Shown here: positions 54,014 to 64,000 of the stretch, piece after piece
Position numbering within the stretch: the first letter of the stretch is position 1
Layout of the letters: each line of letters opens with the position of its first letter
Origin: Stenotrophomonas bentonitica
GTDB taxonomy: Bacteria; Pseudomonadota; Gammaproteobacteria; Xanthomonadales; Xanthomonadaceae
Direction: 5' to 3'
Length of the DNA stretch: 64,000 nt
Assembly (NCBI RefSeq): GCF_013185915.1
Contig: NZ_JAAZUH010000001.1
Coordinates: 2,356,001 to 2,420,000 of the forward strand
Notes under the pieces: model-generated
What the model saw: only the letters and a program-made list of their open reading frames with translations
What the model was told of the DNA's origin: nothing
Database searches by the model: none
Made by a program: the position numbers and the translations under genes

Positions 54014-55399
54014 CTACTGCGCATTCACCGCAGCGGCGTGCGCCTGCACCCGCAGTTCGGGAATCGCCAGGCTTTCCCACAGGGTGCCGATGCGCAGGCT
54101 GCCGATCACCTGGACGTTCGGGTGCGGCTCGCCCTGCGCCGTGCGCAGATGGCCGGACGCATCGCTGTCCAGGCCAAGCCCGTGCGGACCGGGCCGGGCG
54201 TGGTCGTCGGCCAGCAGCTGCTGGACCAGTGGGTTGCGCATGCCCAGCGCGCGGGTTTCCACGCCGGTGGCGTTGATCACCGCGCCTACGTTCAGGGGTG
54301 CCAGTCCGCCCCGCGCACTGTGTGCGTGCAGCTGCAGGGTGTTGCCCTGCACCAGCAGCGCGTCCAGCCGGGCCCGGTGGCGCTGCAGCTGGCCGGAGTG
54401 CTCCAGCGTTTCCAGCTGGGCGTGCACGCTTTCGGCGATGCGGTGGCGGTGCACGTCCCAGTAGCGCACCACGTGGCGCAGGAAGCGGCGCTGGTCGGCC
54501 TCGTCCAGGCCCTGCCACAGCGCCTGCCCGAGCGGGCGCAGACGGTCCATCACCGCCTGCCACGGCACCCCCTGTGCTTCGGCGTCGCGCGCGTGCCGGC
54601 GCAGTGCGCGCAGGCGCGCGCGCAGCGGCAGGGCCAGCAGCGGCTGCGGATCGAAGTCGGCAGTGGCGCCATGCGCATGCGGCAATGGCAGCAGCGCATG
54701 CCGCGACAGTACGTGGATGCGGCCGCGATGGCCGGCGGCGGCCAGGGCAAGCGCGCTGTCGGCCATGCTCAGGCCGGAGCCGATGATCGCAAGGTCGTCG
54801 TCGCCGGCCAGCAGGCGCACACCGTCGTAATCCCAGGCATCGACCACGCGGCCTGGCGGGAGGGCCTCCGCTCCGGGCACGGGCAGCGGGCGCATGCTGT
54901 TGCCGCAGGCGAGCACTACCTGGCGGGCCTGCCAGGTTTCGCCGTCGGCCAGCCGAAGTTCGCACAGCGGCTCACCCGGGTGCAGCGCCACTACGGCGTC
55001 CTGCACGACCTGGAGCTGGGCCGGGCTGTCGGCCTGGGCCTCGTCGAGGCGGTGCTGAAGGTAGGCGGCGTAGTGGCGACGCGGCACGAACGTGTCGGCC
55101 AACACCTCGCGCGGTACACCCGGCAGCGCATCGGCCTGCAGCAGGTAGTCGAGGAAATCACCGGGCAACTCCGGCAGCGCGCTCATCTTGGCAGCCGGCA
55201 CATTCAGCAGGTGCTCGGGCCACGGCGTGGCGTAGGCGATGCCCTGGGCCAGCGTAGAGGCGGGTTCGAACAGCGCGATCTGCACGCCGGTGGTGGCCTT
55301 GCGCAGCGCGTTCAGCGCCACCAGCGTGCCGGCGGCGCCGCCACCGATGATGGCCAGGTCTGCCTGGCGCGTGGAATCAGATGCAGTCATGCGCTGCAT
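54014..55399 (-). CDS. FAD/NAD(P)-binding protein
   Basis: A 461-residue protein (an ATG three codons downstream, at 55390, is equally possible). It starts with an FAD-binding fold (DLAIIGGGAAGTLVALNALRKA) and contains the NAD_binding_9 pattern HLLNVPAAKMSALPELPGDFLDYLL (about 62-86) and a second nucleotide motif DLAIIGSGLSMADSALALAA (about 212-230). VINATGVETRAL and VIGSLRIGTLWESLAIPELR near the C-terminus are family features. The substrate is unknown; related proteins act on aromatic or small organic compounds. Confidence 0.83.
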   Translation of the reverse strand: MQRMTASDSTRQADLAIIGGGAAGTLVALNALRKATTGVQIALFEPASTLAQGIAYATPWPEHLLNVPAAKMSALPELPGDFLDYLLQADALPGVPREVLADTFVPRRHYAAYLQHRLDEAQADSPAQLQVVQDAVVALHPGEPLCELRLADGETWQARQVVLACGNSMRPLPVPGAEALPPGRVVDAWDYDGVRLLAGDDDLAIIGSGLSMADSALALAAAGHRGRIHVLSRHALLPLPHAHGATADFDPQPLLALPLRARLRALRRHARDAEAQGVPWQAVMDRLRPLGQALWQGLDEADQRRFLRHVVRYWDVHRHRIAESVHAQLETLEHSGQLQRHRARLDALLVQGNTLQLHAHSARGGLAPLNVGAVINATGVETRALGMRNPLVQQLLADDHARPGPHGLGLDSDASGHLRTAQGEPHPNVQVIGSLRIGTLWESLAIPELRVQAHAAAVNAQ

Positions 55400-55430
55400 T
55401 GTAGGTCATGGGGGTGATGCGTCCTGTGCG

Positions 55431-56849
55431 CTACATCAAGGCATCGGCCAGACGCGCGATGCCTTCGCGGCTGCGCCGCCACGCCGGGCGCTGGCGCCAG
55501 GCCTCCAGGTCGAGCTGACGCGACTGACGCAGGTAGTCGGCCTCGATGTCGATCAGCTGCCGCACCAGCGTCGGCGCGTAGCAGAGCATGCCGATCTCGG
55601 CATTGAGCGCGAACGAGCGGATGTCCAGGTTGATCGAGCCGACCAGCGCGATGTCGTCATCCACGGTGAGGTGCTTGGCGTGCAGGAAGTGCGGTTCGTA
55701 CAGCGCGATGCGCACGCCGGCGCGCAGCAGTTCGTCGTAATACGCCTCCTGCGCCCACGCGGTGAGGTGCTGGTTGTTGCTGGCCGACAGGATCAGCTGT
55801 ACCTGCACGCCGGACAACGCGGCGATGCGCAGCGCACTGAGCGTGGCTTCGTCGGGCACGAAGTACGGCGTGACCAGCACGATGCGGCGGCGGGCCAGGT
55901 GGATCAGCGCGTTCACCGCGTCGCGCGCATTGCTGAAGGGATACGCCGGACCGCTGGGCAGCAGCTGGGTCGGCACGTCGTCGGCGCAGACCGGCTCGAC
56001 CATCATCACTTCCAGGCGCTGGCCGGTTTCCATGTACCAGTCGCTGGCGAACACCGCCTCCAGATGCGCCACCGCCGGACCGCGAACGCGCGCGACCAGT
56101 TCACGGTTGGGGAAGCCGGGCACGAACTCGGCCTGGGCCAGGTTCTGCGAGCCGATGTAGCCGACCCGGTTGTCGATCACCGCGATCTTGCGGTGGTTGC
56201 GCAGGTCCATGCGCCCGCTGCGCCGCCAGCGCAGGCCGCCGGGCAGCATCGCGCGCACGTCCACGTCCACCGCCTGCAGGCGGTGGCGGTAGCGGCGCAG
56301 GCCGCGCTTGGCACCCACCGCATCCAGCAGCAGGCGGCACTGTACGCCACGCGCGGCGGCCCGCTGCAGGGCCTGGACGATCAACTCGCCGACCCCGTCG
56401 TCGAACATCAGGTAGTACAGCAGGTGGACGCGGTCGCGGGCCTGGTCGATGTCGTCCAGCAGGGCCTGCAGCGAGCCGTCGTAGTCGGTCAGCAGCTCGA
56501 CCGCATTGCCGTGCACCGGCATGAAATCGCCCTGGCGCTCCACCAGCGGCACCATTTCCGCCGTGGCGGTGTCGGGCAGCGGGGTCCAGCGCAGCGGCGG
56601 CTGCAGGGCCTGTTCTTCACGGATGACCTGCGAGGCCTCGGCCTGGCGCTGTACGCGCTGGCGCGACAGCCACGGATGGCCGAACAGCAGGTACAGCGGC
56701 AACCCCAGCAGCGGCACGAACCCGACCAGCAACAGCCAGCTGCGCGCGGCCCCCGGCGTGGTGCGGCTGGGAATCCACAACAGCGCCGCCAGCCGGATCA
56801 GCCAGTCCAGCAGCAGCAACCAGGAACCCAGCAGCCATTCGAACAGCAT
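55431..56849 (-). CDS. cls: cardiolipin synthase (ClsA-type phospholipase D family)
   Basis: From MLFEWLLGSWLLLLDWLIRLAALLWI the product has 472 residues; an upstream ATG (56882) is possible. Two N-terminal membrane helices precede two phospholipase D half-sites. The first HKD is NHRKIAVIDNRVGYIGSQN (about residue 205-225) and the second is LHAKHLTVDDDIALVGSINLD (about 385-405). It joins two phosphatidylglycerols to cardiolipin, or uses other phospholipids, at the inner membrane. A terminator separates it from the ribosomal protein genes. Confidence 0.92.
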   Translation of the reverse strand: MLFEWLLGSWLLLLDWLIRLAALLWIPSRTTPGAARSWLLLVGFVPLLGLPLYLLFGHPWLSRQRVQRQAEASQVIREEQALQPPLRWTPLPDTATAEMVPLVERQGDFMPVHGNAVELLTDYDGSLQALLDDIDQARDRVHLLYYLMFDDGVGELIVQALQRAAARGVQCRLLLDAVGAKRGLRRYRHRLQAVDVDVRAMLPGGLRWRRSGRMDLRNHRKIAVIDNRVGYIGSQNLAQAEFVPGFPNRELVARVRGPAVAHLEAVFASDWYMETGQRLEVMMVEPVCADDVPTQLLPSGPAYPFSNARDAVNALIHLARRRIVLVTPYFVPDEATLSALRIAALSGVQVQLILSASNNQHLTAWAQEAYYDELLRAGVRIALYEPHFLHAKHLTVDDDIALVGSINLDIRSFALNAEIGMLCYAPTLVRQLIDIEADYLRQSRQLDLEAWRQRPAWRRSREGIARLADALM

Positions 56850-56902
56850 CGGTTCGCCCGTGTGGGGGTGTGCGGGCATTCTGCCATGCATGGCCGGAAA
56901 CG

Positions 56903-56930
56903 AAAGAACCCGCCGGAAGGCGGGTTCTTT
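56903..56930. terminator. Rho-independent terminator after rpmG
   Basis: AAAGAACCCGCC pairs with GGCGGGTTCTTT around GGAA, with T-rich ends on both sides, so it can work in both directions. On the minus strand it ends the rpmB-rpmG transcript just before cls. Confidence 0.9.
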
Positions 56931-56959
56931 CTTTGGCACTCAGGCAATCCGGCGGGGGA

Positions 56960-57124
56960 TTACTTGATCTTGCCTTCCTTGTACGGGACGTGCTTGCGCA
57001 CGACCGGATCGTACTTCGAGAATTCCATCTTCCCGGGGGTGTTCTTCTTGTTCTTGTCGGTCGTGTAGAAGTGACCGGTACCGGCGGTCGAAATCATACG
57101 GACCTTATCGCGCTTGCCTGCCAT
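56960..57124 (-). CDS. rpmG: 50S ribosomal protein L33
   Basis: A 54-residue basic protein beginning [22 protein letters not shown] and ending with [10 protein letters not shown], the L33 signature. It has no zinc-binding CxxC pairs, so it is the C-minus form found in most proteobacteria. It follows rpmB by 13 bases, as in many proteobacteria. Confidence 0.96.
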   Translation of the reverse strand: MAGKRDKVRMISTAGTGHFYTTDKNKKNTPGKMEFSKYDPVVRKHVPYKEGKIK

Positions 57125-57137
57125 GATCGTCTACTCC

Positions 57138-57374
57138 TCAGACCTTTTCGCCGCGCGCACGCAGCTCAGCCAGAACGGAATCGATGCCGTTCTTGTCGAT
57201 GGTGCGCAGTGCATGCGCGGAAACACGAAGCTTGACCCAGCGGTTCTCGCTGGCAACCCAGAAGCGGCGCTCGTGCAGGTTGGGCAGGAAACGACGACGG
57301 GTCTTGTTGTTGGCGTGCGAGACGTTGTTACCCGTCTGCACTCGCTTGCCGGAAACTTGGCATACGCGGGACAT
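57138..57374 (-). CDS. rpmB: 50S ribosomal protein L28
   Basis: A 78-residue protein starting [34 protein letters not shown], the L28 family pattern, with [26 protein letters not shown]. It is co-transcribed with rpmG. The 295 bases between its start and the glycosyltransferase ATG contain its promoter region and no other gene. Confidence 0.97.
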   Translation of the reverse strand: MSRVCQVSGKRVQTGNNVSHANNKTRRRFLPNLHERRFWVASENRWVKLRVSAHALRTIDKNGIDSVLAELRARGEKV

Positions 57375-57669
57375 TGCGCACCTCGATGAAAGTATGTGTC
57401 AGCCCATAGCCCGGGCGACGGCGGCCTCGACGGTTTCCCGCCACACGTCATGAGAATCAAAGGGTTACGCTGACGAGGGCAGGCCGGATGACGTGTTCCC
57501 GGCCGCCAATCCGGACAAATCCGGACACAGCGAGCCGCGCATTATGCAGCAGCAACCCCAGCAGCGCAAGTTGTCCACAGATCCCCGGGGTGCCTGCCTG
57601 AACAGGCGCCGCCTGCACATGGCGGTCGCAGCCACTGGCGATACTGGTGCCTTTACGCAGGAGAACCTG

Positions 57670-58893
57670 ATGCGGCTGCTTGCAGTGACCTATGGAACCG
57701 AAGGCGACACCCGGCCGCTGGTGATGCTGTGCCATGGGCTGCAGGCGGCGGGGCACGACGTGATGCTGCTCGCGGAGGGCGGGACGCTGGGCACGGCGCA
57801 GGCGTTGGGCGTGCCGCATGCGGCGCTGGAGGGCGACATCCATGATGAGGTGGTGGCGCTGGTGTCACGGGGTAACAACCTGGCGGCGGCGTCGCGGGGG
57901 CTGGCGCGGATGGCGCAGCGGCATGTGCCGGCGTGGATGCGGCAGGCCGATGCGGCGGCGGCCGGTTGCGATGCGGTGCTGACCGGTGGGCTGGCGGCGT
58001 TTGTGGGCATGAGCGTGGCCGAGCATCATGGGGTGCCGGCCATCGGGACCGGCATGATTCCGCTGACGCCTACCGGTGATTTCCCGTCGCCGTTCCTTCC
58101 GCGGGTATCGCTGCCCGGCGCGTTCAACCGGTTGAGCTACAGCCTGGTCAATCACGCGGTGTGGCGGACGTTCCGCAAGCCGATCAATGCGGCCCGGAAG
58201 GCAATGGGCATGCCCGCGCGACGCTCGCTCTGGCACGACCTGCCGATGCTGTACGGCATCTCGCCCAGCCTGATGCCGCCACCTGCAGACTGGCCGGCCG
58301 ATCACCATGTGTGCGGGCAGTGGCGTGCGCCCGATGTGGACTGGCAACCCGAGCCTGCGCTGCAGGCGTTCCTGGATGCGGGCCCTGCCCCGGTCTATGT
58401 AGGGTTCGGCAGCATGACGGGCTTTGACCGCAGCGTGATGCCCTCGCTGCTGCAGGCGTTGGCGCCGCGACGCGTGTTGTTGTTCCCCGGCTGGGCCGGC
58501 GTGCCGGACGGACCGTTGCCTGCGAATGTATTCGTGGTCGGCCCTACCCCGCACGAAGCGCTGTTTCCGCGCTGCGCGATGGTGATTCACCACGGTGGCA
58601 GCGGCACCACCCATTCTGCATGTCGTGCGGGCGTTCCGTCGTTGGTCATGCCATTTGCCGCAGATCAGTTCTTCTGGGCAGCACGGTTGCAGGCCTTGGG
58701 CGTGGCGCCTGCGCCACTGTCGCAGAAGCGGTTGGATCACGACACGTTGGTGAAAGCGATTGAATTTGCCGAGTCTTCTGACGTCCTTACCCGTGCAACC
58801 TCACTGGGACAGGCGATGGCGAGCGAGCACGGCGTCCAGACTGCAGTGACGTTGGTTGAGAAAATGCTGAAGCGAGACCCAGTGCGTGCGTGA
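57670..58893 (+). CDS. UGT-like glycosyltransferase (GT1)
   Basis: From MRLLAVTYGTEGDTRPLVMLCHGLQAAGHDV, with AGGAG upstream, the product has 407 residues in the GT-B fold. The donor-binding motif HHGGSGTTHSACRAGVPSLVMPFAADQFFWA (about 305-335) matches the bacterial UGT/sterol glucosyltransferase-like group, and the N-terminal His-rich acceptor site is in its expected place. It transfers a sugar from a UDP or TDP donor to an unknown acceptor. The longer ORF start (57493) is not native-looking. Confidence 0.85.
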   Translation: MRLLAVTYGTEGDTRPLVMLCHGLQAAGHDVMLLAEGGTLGTAQALGVPHAALEGDIHDEVVALVSRGNNLAAASRGLARMAQRHVPAWMRQADAAAAGCDAVLTGGLAAFVGMSVAEHHGVPAIGTGMIPLTPTGDFPSPFLPRVSLPGAFNRLSYSLVNHAVWRTFRKPINAARKAMGMPARRSLWHDLPMLYGISPSLMPPPADWPADHHVCGQWRAPDVDWQPEPALQAFLDAGPAPVYVGFGSMTGFDRSVMPSLLQALAPRRVLLFPGWAGVPDGPLPANVFVVGPTPHEALFPRCAMVIHHGGSGTTHSACRAGVPSLVMPFAADQFFWAARLQALGVAPAPLSQKRLDHDTLVKAIEFAESSDVLTRATSLGQAMASEHGVQTAVTLVEKMLKRDPVRA

Positions 58894-58971
58894 GCGGCTC
58901 AGGGATGCTGTAATCGGAGCACGACCTCGCCCTTGCCGCCGTCATTCAGTTGACCAAGCGGCTCGGGTTTG

Positions 58972-58997
58972 AAAAAACCGCCGTGAGGCGGTTTTTT
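58972..58997. terminator. bidirectional Rho-independent terminator
   Basis: AAAAAACCGCC pairs with GGCGGTTTTTT around a four-base GTGA loop. It serves both the glycosyltransferase gene and the czc operon that ends at 59020 on the other strand. Confidence 0.92.
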
Positions 58998-59019
58998 CAT
59001 GGGCGGACGTTTCACCCCG

Positions 59020-63189
<4,170 letters not shown>

Positions 63190-63193
<4 letters not shown>

Positions 63194-64000
63194 CGACGGT
63201 CGTCCTCTGGCGTGGCGGCGAGCATGCTCTGCCCGGTAAGGCGCTGGATTTCGATCAGGCCGGTCTGTGCAGCGATCGCCGCGTCCAGCTGGCGCTGCCG
63301 TGCTTCGATACGCATGGCCTGCAGCTGGGCCCATTCCATGTAACTGATGGCCCCGGCGCGCCACGCCTTCTCGGCCGCGTTCTCGGCGCGCTGCAGCTGC
63401 GGCAGCACATCACGCGTCATCCGCGCCGCTTCCAGCCGCGAGGTTTCGTAGCGGCCATGCGCCTGCGCCAGGGTGGTGTACAGCTGCAGCGCGCGCGCTT
63501 CGCGTTCCACGCCGTTGAGCGCGAGTTCGGCTTCTGCCGCGCGGATCTCCGGCGCGGCACGCGCCACGCTGCCCAACGCGAGGCTGAAGCCGCCGACCAG
63601 CGAGGTGTCGCGGCTGTCGCGGCTGTTGCGCACACCGACCTGCCAGTTGAAGTCCGACCGCGCCTGGGTGCGCGCCAGCTGCAGCTGCGCGTCGCGTACC
63701 CGGCGTTCGCCGGCCAGCACCGCCAGTTCCGGCGTGCGCTGCAGTTCGTCGGCCAGCACCTCGAACGGCTGCAGTGCCGGCAGCTGCAACGGGTCGCCGC
63801 TGACCACGTCGAAACCGGGCTCTCGCTCGCGCCACAGTGCGGCCAGCGCCACGCGCGCGGCGCGGTCGGCCTGCAGCGCGCGGTCGCGGTCGACTTCGGC
63901 CTGGGCCAGCATGGCCTGGGCGGTCAGCAGCACCGACTCGGGCGAGGCACCGGCCTGCAGCCGCAGCCGCGCGGCAGCCACCGCGCGGCGACGCTGCTCG
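63190..64000 (-). CDS. czcC: outer-membrane efflux protein, CzcC/TolC-like (C-terminal part)
   Basis: The gene runs off the right edge; the visible 270 codons are the C-terminal half of a TolC-type trimeric channel protein. Helical repeats RALQADRAARVALAALWRER and AQLQLARTQARSDFNWQVGVRNSRDSRDTSLVGGFSLAL, and the later AENAAEKAWRAGAISYMEWAQLQAMRIEARQRQLDA, are characteristic. Its stop overlaps the czcB start as ATGA, which confirms a czcCBA operon read leftward. Regulators are not visible and may lie beyond the edge. Confidence 0.88.

Overview
The window looks like a chromosomal segment of a Stenotrophomonas species or a very close relative in the Xanthomonadaceae/Lysobacteraceae. The evidence is a high GC content (by eye), a XanB2-type chorismatase, a polA locus flanked by an sX13-like small RNA and a DUF2782 lipoprotein gene, and many intergenic REP hairpins headed by GTAG, the hallmark of the Stenotrophomonas SMAG family. 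I see no tRNA, rRNA, CRISPR array, prophage or intact insertion sequence.

Layout. Positions 1-1626 hold the start of an ABC ATPase gene and a TAP-like S33 lipoprotein hydrolase. Positions about 1880-4480 form a visibly AT-richer islet of small, unrecognised minus-strand ORFs and fragments, followed by a DUF4291 gene and a truncated serine beta-lactamase-like hydrolase. At 6560-8014 lie an ATPase with a striking palindrome array at its start codon and a SymE-like toxin gene. Positions 8300-31940 are mostly housekeeping and accessory metabolism: ferredoxin reductase, YadGH-type ABC exporter, PanE, TatD, HrpB, RluE-type pseudouridine synthase, an exported methyltransferase, two aldo/keto reductases (one is DkgB), an Rrf2/thioredoxin-reductase-like pair, a LysR/MFS pair, an acyl-CoA-synthetase/GNAT fusion, MgtE and KefC.

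Positions 31941-44345 carry a giant membrane ankyrin protein overlapping YcgL, XanB2, cyanide-insensitive-type cytochrome bd oxidase (cydAB), a DPP4-like S9 peptidase coupled to a Nudix gene, HemF and an unknown coiled-coil protein. Positions 44516-57374 carry DUF421, the sX13-like RNA, polA, a universal stress protein, an unrecognised protein with kinase-like motifs, UvrD, an FAD protein, cardiolipin synthase and the rpmB-rpmG ribosomal operon. The right end has a UGT-like glycosyltransferase and a CzcCBA/CusCBA-type metal efflux operon that runs off the edge.

The most notable pattern is the REP elements. In six genes the GTAG head of a REP hairpin supplies the TAG stop codon, and in one convergent pair a single REP dimer fills the gap exactly from stop codon to stop codon. 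Other items for follow-up are the kinase-like protein at 49258-50628, the CATAAT/ATTATG array at 6561-6608 and the C-rich-loop small RNA downstream of polA. Functions are inferred from motifs read by eye; no database search was possible.
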